This document shows, one piece after another, positions 1 to 8,620 of a stretch of DNA of 64,000 bases (positions within the stretch are counted from its first letter, which is position 1; the number at the start of each line of letters is the position of its first letter). Where the stretch lies: positions 21,961 to 85,960 of the forward strand of contig JABZIV010000002.1 in NCBI GenBank assembly GCA_015258095.1. The letters run 5' to 3'. Origin of the DNA: Lachnospiraceae bacterium (lineage in GTDB: Bacteria; Bacillota; Clostridia; Lachnospirales; Lachnospiraceae). The notes beneath the pieces are model-generated. The model searched no databases. It was given only the letters and a program-made list of their open reading frames with translations, and was not told the DNA's origin. The translations under genes and the position numbers were made by a program.

Positions 1-497
1 ATCGGATTCCGATACGGAACGCGCTTTCCGCCCGATTTCTCTTTGGCAAAATCCTCTGCAAGACGATCCTGATAGGCTCCGCCATGATTCTTTAGATAAT
101 CGAGAAAACCGGAACCGTAATTGTAACTTTGCCAAACTGCCCGCTCATCCAGAGACAGGTCTTCCGCCTTTTCTTTCAGGCCTTTATAATAACGCACACC
201 CTGACGAATCGAGCTTTCCGTATCTAAGCTATTCACCGGAAGCCCCATAGATTCACTGGACTGCATGACATCTTTCAGTTTCCCCCCGGACTCCACCTGC
301 ATAATCGCATACAGAACAGGAAGATCAGACAGCATCCCCTCCGCCTTCGCTTCTTTTTCCATTATTTTCTTATGCTGTAGCACCGATCCCGGAAAATAAA
401 GCTTCTCAGAGAAGCGATACCGATAAAAAAGGAGGAGCAGAAAAAATCCCAAAAGAAGAAAAAGAAAATGTCGGAATGAGCTGTGAAACTGCCTCAT
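1..497 (-). CDS. Lysozyme-like (CwlT-type) muramidase, 3' end off window
   Basis: Translating the minus strand from an ATG at 497 gives an open frame that runs off the left edge (about 165 residues visible). Residues 12-25 are a hydrophobic membrane anchor or signal. From about residue 60 it matches the lysozyme-like fold of the CwlT/Tn916 Orf14 group (Pfam Lysozyme_like): YAIMQVESGG carries the likely catalytic Glu, followed by MQSSESMGLP and WQSYNYGSGF, typical of soluble-transglycosylase-like muramidases. It would cleave the glycan strands of peptidoglycan outside the membrane. It starts 19 bp after glgB and is probably co-transcribed with it. The start is uncertain because AAAGGA is only one base from the ATG. 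The C-terminus is not visible, so an additional peptidase domain cannot be excluded. Confidence 0.75.
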   Translation of the reverse strand, partial: MRQFHSSFRHFLFLLLGFFLLLLFYRYRFSEKLYFPGSVLQHKKIMEKEAKAEGMLSDLPVLYAIMQVESGGKLKDVMQSSESMGLPVNSLDTESSIRQGVRYYKGLKEKAEDLSLDERAVWQSYNYGSGFLDYLKNHGGAYQDRLAEDFAKEKSGGKRVPYRNP

Positions 498-516
498 TCC
501 TTTCGGCACTTTCCGG

Positions 517-2604
517 CTATGCCGTACGAGAATCTTTCGCAACCAGTTCTCCTGCCCGCGTCTTCTCTTTCCTTTCATTCCTTCCCTTCTTCTCTATCGA
601 ATCTTCTTCGGGGCACGGCTTCGCATTGGCCTCTCTGTCCTCCTCTTCCTCTACAAAGGAAAACAGCGCTATCCCATATCCCTTTAAAGGATATGCAAGA
701 TGGTAGTTCCTGCCGTCACACTCCCCCTTCACCACGGGAAAATATTTTTCTTCCGTGACCTTTCCTTCTTCCGTAAAAAGTAACTTCGCTTTCTTCGTCT
801 TCGGAATGCCAACCCAATAATCGGCCCTTTCTACCGGCGTCATATTGACAACAAAGAGGAGGCTCTCTTTATGCCCCTTTTTCTCCGACTCCGAAACTGC
901 GTTGCTGCTTCCTTTAAGTGCTTTCTTCCCTGCGGCCTTTCCGATAGTAAAGTGTTCCTTTCGATTCCGTATAAAACTGTAAATGGAACGCGTGTTATCG
1001 TCCGCATTGACCCAGGAAAATCCCTCATACGCATAATCCGCCTCATAGAAAGCGGGATAGTCACGATAAAGATGGAACAAATCGCGCATAAAGTTATGCA
1101 AGGCGCGATTGTTCTTCTCCTCCAGAAGATACCAGTCAATCTGTCGATCCTCACTCCACTCCCGGAACTGTCCGAAGTCCTGTCCCATAAAAAGAAGCTT
1201 CTTTCCGGCATGTCCCATCATGAAGAAATAGCCCGCTTTCAGATTCCGGAATTTCTCTTCCTCCGTTCCCGGCATTTTCTCAATCATCGAGCGCTTCAAA
1301 TGCACCACTTCATCATGAGAAAGCACAAGAATAAACTTCTCCGAATAAGCATAGCTCATACCGAAGGTCATCTTGTTGTGATGGTAGGCGCGATAAATGG
1401 GATCCTCCTCCATATAGGACAGAAAATCATGCATCCACCCCATATTCCACTTGAAATGAAAGCCCAATCCGCCCTCTTCCGGAGACTTCGTAATGTCCGG
1501 CCACGCAGTAGACTCTTCCGCGATAATGATGGTTCCGTCTTTTCTTTTTCGAATGATGGAGTTCAAATGTTTAAAAAACTCAATAGCCTCAAGATTCCCG
1601 TTTCCTCCGTATTGATTGGGAACCCACTCTCCGTCTTTCCGGCCATAATCCAGGTAAAGCATCGACGCCACCGCATCCACCCGAAGTCCGTCAATATGAT
1701 AAAGGTCATACCAGTACAAAGCATTCGCAATCAGAAAGTTCTGTACTTCCGTTTTTCCATAATTAAAAATCTTTGTTCCCCAGTCCGGATGTTCCCCAAG
1801 CCGCGGATCCGGGTGTTCATAACACGCTTCCCCGTCGAACTCACTCAGTCCGTGACTGTCTTTCGGAAAATGAGCCGGTACCCAATCCAGAATCACGCCG
1901 ATGCCGGCTTGATGCAGAATATCTATCATTTCCATAAAAGCCTTCGGACTGCCATGTCGGGAGGTCGGTGCATAGTATCCCGTCACCTGATATCCCCAGG
2001 AACCGTCAAAGGGATGCTCCAGAATACCCATCAATTCTACATGCGTGTACCCCATGTAGTTACAGTACTCTGCGAGGTCTCTCCCTGCCTGCTGGTAAGT
2101 GATAAATCCATCTCTCTCCGGATTTCCTTCTCTCTTCCAGGAACCCAGATGCACCTCATAAATCGCCATGGGGCTCTCGTCCCAATTCCGCTTACGCTCC
2201 TTCATCCACTTCTTATCCTTCCAGGAAAAAGCAGAAAGGTCTTCTGTAATCGACGCCGTGCCGGGGCGATACTCACTGGAAAATCCGTATGGGTCCGCCT
2301 TATAAATCCACTCGTTGCTTCTCGTCAGGATAGCGTACTTATAAAGTTCTCCCACTCCCATATCCGGTACAAAAAGCTCATAAATCCCCGACCCTTCTAA
2401 AGGATGCATCGGATCTCTTTCCGGATTCCATCCATTCCGGTCCGATACGAGAGAGACTGCCTTCGCATGGGGTGCCCAAACAGCAAAGTGTACCCCCTGC
2501 TTCCCCTCTACTTCACAAGGGTGCGCCCCCATTTTCTCATACAGCTCGTAATGTCTCCCCATACCGAAAAGATATCGATCCAGCTCTGAAAAAAACACGT
2601 CCAT
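517..2604 (-). CDS. glgB: 1,4-alpha-glucan branching enzyme GlgB
   Basis: Transfers alpha-1,4 oligoglucan segments to alpha-1,6 positions during glycogen synthesis in the cytoplasm. 695 aa. An N-terminal CBM48 domain (FAVWAPHAKAVSLV) precedes a GH13 barrel with all conserved regions: DWVPAHF (about 240), DGLRVDAVAS with nucleophile Asp about 310, AEEST with acid/base Glu about 363, SHDEV with Asp about 431. The ATG at 2604 is chosen because AGGAGG lies 6 bases upstream; the longer frame begins with TTG and encodes that Shine-Dalgarno as EEEE. Two oddities are a Lys/Ser-rich insertion in the C-terminal beta domain (about residue 570-590) and a highly charged tail of about 45 residues. It follows the GH13-like gene by 105 bp. 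Confidence 0.95.
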   Translation of the reverse strand: MDVFFSELDRYLFGMGRHYELYEKMGAHPCEVEGKQGVHFAVWAPHAKAVSLVSDRNGWNPERDPMHPLEGSGIYELFVPDMGVGELYKYAILTRSNEWIYKADPYGFSSEYRPGTASITEDLSAFSWKDKKWMKERKRNWDESPMAIYEVHLGSWKREGNPERDGFITYQQAGRDLAEYCNYMGYTHVELMGILEHPFDGSWGYQVTGYYAPTSRHGSPKAFMEMIDILHQAGIGVILDWVPAHFPKDSHGLSEFDGEACYEHPDPRLGEHPDWGTKIFNYGKTEVQNFLIANALYWYDLYHIDGLRVDAVASMLYLDYGRKDGEWVPNQYGGNGNLEAIEFFKHLNSIIRKRKDGTIIIAEESTAWPDITKSPEEGGLGFHFKWNMGWMHDFLSYMEEDPIYRAYHHNKMTFGMSYAYSEKFILVLSHDEVVHLKRSMIEKMPGTEEEKFRNLKAGYFFMMGHAGKKLLFMGQDFGQFREWSEDRQIDWYLLEEKNNRALHNFMRDLFHLYRDYPAFYEADYAYEGFSWVNADDNTRSIYSFIRNRKEHFTIGKAAGKKALKGSSNAVSESEKKGHKESLLFVVNMTPVERADYWVGIPKTKKAKLLFTEEGKVTEEKYFPVVKGECDGRNYHLAYPLKGYGIALFSFVEEEEDREANAKPCPEEDSIEKKGRNERKEKTRAGELVAKDSRTA

Positions 2605-2709
2605 GGCTTCCTCCTCTTCCCGCAAGCACTATCCTTTTCTCTACTCGTGCACAACACTCGGGCACTGCTTTTCCCGCTTCCGTCCTCCGAGTCTAAAAAT
2701 GAAATCTTT

Positions 2710-4014
2710 CTACTTCACCTTAATCAGTCTTCCACTATGCGCCGGACAGAACACCCGCAGCTTCCCGTCATAACCGATTTCCACCTCATCCTGTGTGAAG
2801 AGATCAAAAGCGAGTCTCGCCCGAAACGGAATGCTGAGGCGAATAAACTGATCCATTGCGTCATTATTGAGCACCGAAAGCACCCCGCTGTTTTCATCGA
2901 TACGAAGAAATGCATACAAACGATGATCCAGATAAACCTCTTTGTACTGTCCGTTTTGCAATTCCGAGTTCTTCCCGTGAATTTCAGAAAGCTTTGCCAC
3001 AAAACTCGTAAAGCGATCGGGCGTATACTCTTCCTTCGTGAGTCCCGAAGACAGAAGTGCTTCCTCGTCCTCTTCCTTCTTCCCCGTAAGACCGTATTCC
3101 GCACCGTAATAAAGAGAAACTCTCCCCGGAAGGGAAAAGAGTGCGGCATAGACACCGTAGAGATTCTTTTTATCCTCTATCACCGTAGCGATCCGGTCCG
3201 TCCTGGGATTCTCCAAAAAAGTATTACACTTCAAGAGGTACTCTTCATTCTTCCGAAGTCCCTCGGCCAGAGGATAGAAGTTCTTCTCATTGAAGGCTCG
3301 AACAAGATTCTGATAAAAGTCATAATTGCAAATCGATTGGAGCGTTTCCGCATTGATATACCTTAGCGGATCCCCCTTCTTCACATCCCCGAGAAGGAAG
3401 AACTCCGGTTTCATCTGCCCGGTAAAATATCGTAAAGACTTCTGAAAATGAATATCCATACAAGAGCAGTGCGCGAGTCTGAGTCCGTCTATATCAAAGC
3501 GACTGATCCAGTCTTTGATTCGCTCCACGATGTACATCCGAAGGTCTTCATCATCAAAATTAAACAATGGATAGTCTGCCAAGTCCTTCCATGCAGCATA
3601 AGTGAATCCGTCTTCCTTCTCTCCTTCGACAGTAAATTGTACATCCTTGTACCAACTGCGATAGGCGGATTTCTCTTTATGCTGAAGAAGATCCTGAAAA
3701 GCAAAGAAAGAGCGACTGCTGAAAAGAACTGCCACGTCCAGTATCACCTTCACACCCATACTATGGGCTCTCTCAACATAGTGGCAGAACTCCTCTTCCG
3801 TTCCCAAACGAGGATTGATTTCCGTAAAGTCCCGTGCTCCGTAGCAGAGCGGATCTTCCGAAAAAAGAGGTCCCAGAATCACTGCATCAATGCCGAGAAC
3901 CTTTAAGTAAGGTAACTGCTCTTCCATACAAAGAAAGGCAGACTTCTTCTCTCCATCCGGAGAAACTGCCCCGGGCAGAATATGGTAAAATATCGCTCCA
4001 TCGTACCAGGCCAT
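2710..4014 (-). CDS. GH13 alpha-amylase-family protein lacking the catalytic residues (pseudoenzyme)
   Basis: 434 aa with clear alpha-amylase family architecture (barrel strands, YYGAEYG, C-terminal beta domain), but every catalytic region is altered. Region I reads DVAVLFSS instead of DxVxNH. Region II reads GLRLAHCSCMD where the family has GLRLDAA, so the nucleophile Asp is Ala (about 181). Region III reads LLGDV, with the acid/base Glu replaced by Asp (about 210). Region IV reads ENPRTDR where the family has NHDxxR, so the His-Asp pair is Pro-Arg (about 270). The frame is intact and unbroken, so the loss looks selected or tolerated rather than recent decay. Start ATG 4014 has GAGGAG 7 bases upstream; the GTG two codons earlier is too close. 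It lies 12 bp after the aminotransferase and before glgB. A glucan-binding or regulatory role is my inference. Confidence 0.85.
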   Translation of the reverse strand: MAWYDGAIFYHILPGAVSPDGEKKSAFLCMEEQLPYLKVLGIDAVILGPLFSEDPLCYGARDFTEINPRLGTEEEFCHYVERAHSMGVKVILDVAVLFSSRSFFAFQDLLQHKEKSAYRSWYKDVQFTVEGEKEDGFTYAAWKDLADYPLFNFDDEDLRMYIVERIKDWISRFDIDGLRLAHCSCMDIHFQKSLRYFTGQMKPEFFLLGDVKKGDPLRYINAETLQSICNYDFYQNLVRAFNEKNFYPLAEGLRKNEEYLLKCNTFLENPRTDRIATVIEDKKNLYGVYAALFSLPGRVSLYYGAEYGLTGKKEEDEEALLSSGLTKEEYTPDRFTSFVAKLSEIHGKNSELQNGQYKEVYLDHRLYAFLRIDENSGVLSVLNNDAMDQFIRLSIPFRARLAFDLFTQDEVEIGYDGKLRVFCPAHSGRLIKVK

Positions 4015-4026
4015 ATCCACGCTCCT

Positions 4027-5199
4027 CTATTCACCGCTTTTCTCTAAGCTTTTAATAAACCGTTCCATCCGCTCCATTGCCTTCTTCAGATTGTCCAGGG
4101 AATAGGCATAGGATATCCGGATAAAACCCTCTCCTGAAGCTCCAAAGGCATTTCCGGGAACTACTGCCACCTTCTCTTCTTTCAAAAGTTTCTCGGCAAA
4201 CTCCTCACTGGAAAGACCGAATTTCCGAATCGAGGGGAAAACATAAAATGCGCCATACGGCTCAAAACAGTCCAATCCCATTTTCCGAAGATGATATACC
4301 AGGAAACGACGTCTTTCATCGTATGCATCCCGCATCTTTCTGACATCAGCGTCCCCGTTTCGAAGTGCCTCCACTGCAGAATACTGTGAGGTGGTCGGTG
4401 CACACATGATAGCAAACTGATGAAGCTTGAGCATCTGCTTCAAAATCCGCTCTTCCGCACAGGCGTAACCCAGTCTCCATCCGGTCATCGCATACGCCTT
4501 GGAAAAACCGTTGATATAAACCGTTCGTTCCCGCATTCCCGGAAACTCAATAATGGAATGGTGTTTCCCTTTATAACTCAAGGCGGAATAAATCTCATCT
4601 GTAAGGACATAGAGATTGTGCTTCAGAATAATCGGTACAATCGCCTCCAAGTCCCTCTCTTCCATGATTCCCCCGGTCGGATTGTTCGGAAATGGAAGAA
4701 TCAACAATTTTGTCTTCTTGGTGATGGCCTTTTCGAGTTTCTCCGGTGTCAGGCGAAACTCGTCCTTCTCCTCCAGCTGAATCGGAACCGGTATGCCATA
4801 CGCCATCTTTGCACAAGGTAGATACGACACATAGCAGGGTTCGGGAATCAACACTTCATCTCCCGGTGTAAGAATCACCCGCATAGCAAGGTCAATCGCC
4901 TCGGAACCGCCGACGGTAACCATCACTTCCTCTTTCGCATGATAAGAAATGCCGTGCTCTTCTCTTACCTTGTCACTGATTGCGTTTCGAAGTTCCATTA
5001 ACCCTGCATTGGAAGAATAGAAGGTTCTTCCCTGCTCTAAAGAATGAATCCCTTCTTCCCGAATATGCCAAGGGGTTTCAAAGTCCGGCTCTCCTACCCC
5101 GAGAGAGATGGCATCTTTCATTTCCGAAACCAGATCAAAAAACTTTCGGATTCCGCTCGGTTTGATGCCAAGCACTTCCGGATTGAGTTCTTTCATCAT
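4027..5199 (-). CDS. PLP-dependent class I/II aminotransferase
   Basis: 390 aa, fold type I aminotransferase of the aspartate/aromatic (AspC/PatA-like) group. Visible motifs: VGEPDF near residue 37, NNPTG 172-176, TDEIYS with the PLP-pyridine Asp 201, and the Schiff-base Lys 234 in NGFSKAYAMTGWRLGY. It would move an amino group between an amino acid and a 2-oxoacid in the cytoplasm; the substrate is not evident. The start ATG overlaps the TGA of the upstream lrp gene (ATGATGA), so translation is probably coupled. The pairing with an Lrp-type regulator suggests control by amino acid supply. Confidence 0.88.
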   Translation of the reverse strand: MMKELNPEVLGIKPSGIRKFFDLVSEMKDAISLGVGEPDFETPWHIREEGIHSLEQGRTFYSSNAGLMELRNAISDKVREEHGISYHAKEEVMVTVGGSEAIDLAMRVILTPGDEVLIPEPCYVSYLPCAKMAYGIPVPIQLEEKDEFRLTPEKLEKAITKKTKLLILPFPNNPTGGIMEERDLEAIVPIILKHNLYVLTDEIYSALSYKGKHHSIIEFPGMRERTVYINGFSKAYAMTGWRLGYACAEERILKQMLKLHQFAIMCAPTTSQYSAVEALRNGDADVRKMRDAYDERRRFLVYHLRKMGLDCFEPYGAFYVFPSIRKFGLSSEEFAEKLLKEEKVAVVPGNAFGASGEGFIRISYAYSLDNLKKAMERMERFIKSLEKSGE

Positions 5200-5678
5200 G
5201 GGGACACCTGCATTCTTTCATCTGTCTTCTCCGCTGCAAGCCTCGTTCCATGATCCTTATATCGTTTCAATACAAAGTGTGTTGCCGTGGAAAGAACCGA
5301 CTCCATCGTACTCAACTTCATCGAAACGAAGTTTGCCACTTCTTTCATGGTTCTTCCCTTAATCATCACCGTAAAATCATATCCGCCGCTCATCAGATAG
5401 AGTGCATCGACTTCTTCATACTGGTAAATGCGTTCCGCAATACTGTCAAATCCCATGCCGCGCTGCGGAGTTACCTTTACTTCAATCAAGGCATCTACGC
5501 GCTCATCCTTCGTGTTATCCCAATTGATTAAAGTATGATAGCCGCAAATGATTCCCTCCGCCTCCATCGCCTGCACTTCTTTGGTCACGCACTCTTCCTC
5601 TTCTCCAAGGAGTGCAGCCAGGTCTTCCATACTGAGTCTCGCATTTTTCTCGATGATGTTTAAAATTTTCTCTCTCAT
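5196..5678 (-). CDS. Lrp/AsnC family transcriptional regulator
   Basis: 160 aa. An N-terminal winged helix (residues 1-50: ILNIIEKNARLSMEDLAALLGE ordering, IICGYHTLINW) is followed by the Lrp ligand-binding RAM domain (VDALIEVKVTPQRGMGFDSI, VDALYLMSGGYDFTVMIKG). Such proteins bind DNA as oligomers and respond to amino acids. It is the first gene of the set lrp, aminotransferase, GH13-like, glgB, overlapping the aminotransferase by 4 bp, so it probably controls its own operon. Its target sequence cannot be read out from this window alone. Confidence 0.88.
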   Translation of the reverse strand: MREKILNIIEKNARLSMEDLAALLGEEEECVTKEVQAMEAEGIICGYHTLINWDNTKDERVDALIEVKVTPQRGMGFDSIAERIYQYEEVDALYLMSGGYDFTVMIKGRTMKEVANFVSMKLSTMESVLSTATHFVLKRYKDHGTRLAAEKTDERMQVSP

Positions 5679-5828
5679 AGCTTTTCCATTCCCCCGTTCC
5701 GTAAAACGCTTACCTCTCTATTCTACTCAATCCCGAAAAGGACAGCAAGCATGGACTGCGATTTCGCTTTCCTTACATAGAAACTTTGCCGTATCGTGTC
5801 TCTTTTTCCAAAAAACGCGGTATCTTTT

Positions 5829-6521
5829 CTACTTTTCCATGCTTTCTTCGTCCGGCCTGTATAAATAGGATTCTCCATACGCATCCTTTCGCATCCTCTT
5901 CCGTCCTTCCTGAAAAGTACCGATGCGCGCTGCCGCGATTCCTCTTTCTCTTGCAAAGTCGGAAAAATCTTCTCCGGATTCCATCCGAAGTAAAAAGGCC
6001 CCTTCCGAATCTAAAGTATAAGGAGACTCTTGAAAAGCCTCGCATAGTTCTATCGTGCTTTGTAAGAAGAAGATTTTTTCATAAGAAAAAGAAAGGCCCT
6101 CCCCTCCAAGATACCAGAGTCCCGATAGAATGCCTCCTGCACCGAGCGAATAGACCTCCTGCACGGAAAAGCGCTCAAAAAGCGCCGGAAAAAGGCTCTC
6201 CACTTCTCCCCGCTCTATTTCTCCCGCATTTTCCTTCGCCTGCACATCCTTCTCGTAAAGTGGTATGGGCTCGCCTTGTCGCGCCGGATCCGCGAAAAGC
6301 AAAATGTTCCTCGCGGAAAAACTCCGCTTATCCGCATGCCAGGAAAGGACGGGTAGTTTCTCTATCCTGCGCCTTTCTTCCCGAACGTATCGAGGAGAGA
6401 ATATAGAGGAATCTTGTTCCGCTCTTTCTTCCCATTTTTTCCACAAAAAGCGGCTACCCGAAATTCCCGGGTAGCCTAACAATACTAAATCTTCTGTTTT
6501 TCTCTTGCGATTTCCCATCAT
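5829..6521 (-). CDS. AIR-synthase-related protein, C-terminal half only (HypE/ThiL-like)
   Basis: 230 aa. Residues about 10-70 (LVLLGYPGISGSRFLWKK) and about 110-215 (VYSLGAGGILSGLWYLGGEG, IELCEAFQESPYTLDSEGA, GIAAARIGTFQEG) follow the layout of the C-terminal domain of AIR-synthase-related proteins (HypE/ThiL/PurM superfamily; compare VTEGGxxGALWE and ETxExCxxFxxNPYxLxSSG in the family). The N-terminal ATP-binding half, with its GDDAA-type Asp residues, is absent, and the VTEGG motif has decayed to LGAGG. Enzymatic activity is therefore doubtful. It lies between the 35-aa membrane peptide and lrp on the same strand, 150 bp before lrp. The start is ambiguous between two adjacent ATGs, both very close to CCGGAG. 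Confidence 0.6.
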   Translation of the reverse strand: MMGNRKRKTEDLVLLGYPGISGSRFLWKKWEERAEQDSSIFSPRYVREERRRIEKLPVLSWHADKRSFSARNILLFADPARQGEPIPLYEKDVQAKENAGEIERGEVESLFPALFERFSVQEVYSLGAGGILSGLWYLGGEGLSFSYEKIFFLQSTIELCEAFQESPYTLDSEGAFLLRMESGEDFSDFARERGIAAARIGTFQEGRKRMRKDAYGESYLYRPDEESMEK

Positions 6522-6566
6522 CTCCGGACTATCTTTCGCAAAAATAAAATAGGTACTCTATCTAAC

Positions 6567-6674
6567 TTACATCTTGCTCAGTAGTGGGGGTAACACCATC
6601 GTTAAAACCATAAGAATCACTAAAATAATAACGATTACTCCTGAAATTGTCTTCTTCTGCTTCGGGCTTAACAT
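6567..6674 (-). CDS. 35-aa single-pass membrane peptide
   Basis: A short frame of 35 codons encoding a basic N-terminus (MLSPKQKK), one hydrophobic segment (about residues 9-32, rich in Val, Ile, Leu, Met) and a short tail ending in SKM. Support: AAAGGAG sits 6 bases before the ATG, the predicted topology is clean, and the peptide resembles very small Firmicutes membrane proteins such as the stressosome anchor Prli42. The resemblance is in length and layout only; identity is not established. It lies about 100 bp after atpC and could be read through from the ATP synthase operon. Confidence 0.6.
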   Translation of the reverse strand: MLSPKQKKTISGVIVIILVILMVLTMVLPPLLSKM

Positions 6675-6771
6675 ATTCACTCCTTTACTTTCCGGCTTCC
6701 CCGGGTACGACACCAGTCAAAAACTCTATACAATATAAGACAGTAAAGTCAATTCGACCAGCCCCCATTTT

Positions 6772-7197
6772 CTAAAGATAGGTTTTCTTATAGAATTCCA
6801 GTCTGCCAAGCGCTCTGGCAAGTGCTGCCTGAGACTTCTTAAACTCCACGTAACTCTGTTTCTGTCTCAGTTCTTCTTCCGCCCTCTCCTTCGCTTCTTC
6901 CGCTCTGCGGATGTCCACTTCCTCTTTCGTCTCCAGCGTATCCACAAGAAGCGTTAAACGGTTATTGGCAAACTGCAACATCCCTTTTCCCACTTCAACA
7001 TGATCCCATGAATTGTCGGGCTTCTGGATATCCAGAACACCGACTTCTACGGCAACCACAACCGGGGCATGATGCGCCATAAACCCGAATTGTCCGTCCA
7101 GCGTGCGGACATTTAAGTACCGCAGCTTATCCTCATAATAGACCTTATTCGTCGCGATGATTTTCGCACTAAAGAGGCCTTCATTCCCTCGCATCAT
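6772..7197 (-). CDS. atpC: ATP synthase F1 subunit epsilon
   Basis: 141 aa. The N-terminal beta sandwich is evident (GQFGFMAHHAPVVVAVEVGVL, corresponding to the family pattern G.hGil.gHaplv..L..G), followed by a helical hairpin of about 50 residues (EEVDIRRAEEAKERAEEELRQ and an Ala-rich second helix). It binds gamma in the central stalk and regulates ATP hydrolysis. It is the last gene of the atp operon, 11 bp after atpD. GAGTC-type sequence lies upstream of MMRGN; the second Met could also be the start. Confidence 0.93.
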   Translation of the reverse strand: MMRGNEGLFSAKIIATNKVYYEDKLRYLNVRTLDGQFGFMAHHAPVVVAVEVGVLDIQKPDNSWDHVEVGKGMLQFANNRLTLLVDTLETKEEVDIRRAEEAKERAEEELRQKQSYVEFKKSQAALARALGRLEFYKKTYL

Positions 7198-7208
7198 AAG
7201 AGACTCCT

Positions 7209-8600
7209 TTAGCTCTTTAAGCTCTCTGCCTTCTTCTTTACATCGTCCAGATTCCCTACATTAAAGAACGCAAGTTCCGGAACCTGATCCATCTCCCCGT
7301 CAATAATGGCCTTGAATCCTTCGATCGTCTCCTTTAAGGGAACATATCGACCGGCAACACCGGTGAACTGTTCTCCGACGAAGAATGGCTGGGAAAGGAA
7401 GTTTCGAATCTTTCTGGCACGATATACCAGGAGTTTATCCTCTTCCGAAAGCTCTTCCATACCGAGAATCGCAATAATATCCTGCAACTCTTTGTACTTC
7501 TGTAAAATCTGAAGTACTGCCTGTGCTGTCTCGTAGTGCTCTTTTCCGACAATATCCTCCTCCAGTATACGAGAGGAAGATTCCAAGGGGTCTACCGCCG
7601 GATAGATTCCCTGTTCCACAATCTTTCTGGAAAGCACCGTCGTTGCATCCAAATGGGCGAAAGTCGTTGCCGGCGCCGGATCGGTAAGATCATCCGCAGG
7701 CACATACACGGCCTGCACGGAAGTAACCGAACCCTCTTTGGTGGAAGCGATTCGCTCCTGCAACTGCCCCATCTCCGAAGCCAGTGTCGGCTGATATCCT
7801 ACCGCGGACGGCATTCTGCCGAGCAAAGAGGATACTTCCGATCCTGCCTGTACAAAACGGAAAATATTATCGATAAAGAGAAGCACATCCTTATGCTCCA
7901 CATCACGGAAGTATTCCGCCATGGTAAGTCCGGTCTCCGCAACACGCATTCTGGCACCGGGTGACTCATTCATCTGTCCAAAAACCAGCGCTGTATTCTT
8001 AATAACGCCGGACTCCGTCATTTCATTGTAAAGATCGTTTCCCTCTCTGGAACGCTCTCCTACTCCGGTGAATATAGAATATCCGCCATGCTCCGTGGCG
8101 ACATTTCGAATGAGTTCCTGAATCAGCACGGTCTTTCCTACACCGGCACCACCGAAAAGACCGACTTTTCCTCCCTTTGCATAGGGGGCAATCAAATCAA
8201 TCACCTTGATTCCCGTTTCCAAAACCTCTTGCACCGGGCTCTGATCGGTAAACTTCGGCGGTTTCCGATGAATCTCCCACTTCTCTCCGCTGCTAATGGG
8301 ATCCTTACCGTCGATGGTTTCTCCAAGCACATTAAAGAGTCTTCCAAGGGTTTCTTCTCCTACCGGAACGGAGATTCCCTTCCCTGTGGAAACCACCTCC
8401 ATATCTCTCTCCAGGCCTTCACTGGGAGCAAGCATGATGCAACGAACCGTATTGTCTCCTAAATGATCGGCGACCTCCATCGTTGCGCTAACCCCATGAT
8501 TGTCTACTGTCAAGGCTGTTTTAATCGTAGGAAGTGGGTTTTCCATAAACTCCACATCCACAACAGGTCCCATAACTTGCACAATCTTCCCTGTTTGCAT
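7209..8600 (-). CDS. atpD: ATP synthase F1 subunit beta
   Basis: 463 aa, standard length. The Walker A motif GGAGVGKT lies at about 150-157, the catalytic Glu in VGERSREGNDLY at about 182, Walker B region DVLLFIDNIFRF, and the DELSEED-like segment reads MEELSEED. It is the catalytic subunit forming three ATP sites with alpha. It lies 20 bp after atpG and 11 bp before atpC. Nothing unusual was seen, unlike the fused alpha gene upstream. Confidence 0.97.
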   Translation of the reverse strand: MQTGKIVQVMGPVVDVEFMENPLPTIKTALTVDNHGVSATMEVADHLGDNTVRCIMLAPSEGLERDMEVVSTGKGISVPVGEETLGRLFNVLGETIDGKDPISSGEKWEIHRKPPKFTDQSPVQEVLETGIKVIDLIAPYAKGGKVGLFGGAGVGKTVLIQELIRNVATEHGGYSIFTGVGERSREGNDLYNEMTESGVIKNTALVFGQMNESPGARMRVAETGLTMAEYFRDVEHKDVLLFIDNIFRFVQAGSEVSSLLGRMPSAVGYQPTLASEMGQLQERIASTKEGSVTSVQAVYVPADDLTDPAPATTFAHLDATTVLSRKIVEQGIYPAVDPLESSSRILEEDIVGKEHYETAQAVLQILQKYKELQDIIAILGMEELSEEDKLLVYRARKIRNFLSQPFFVGEQFTGVAGRYVPLKETIEGFKAIIDGEMDQVPELAFFNVGNLDDVKKKAESLKS

Positions 8601-8620
8601 TTGCCCCTTCTCCTCTCTTC

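Noticed and set aside
871..2400. 509-codon open frame on the plus strand inside glgB
   Set aside because: It is antisense to a well-conserved GlgB frame, lacks a ribosome site and has no recognisable domain; it is a codon-usage shadow.
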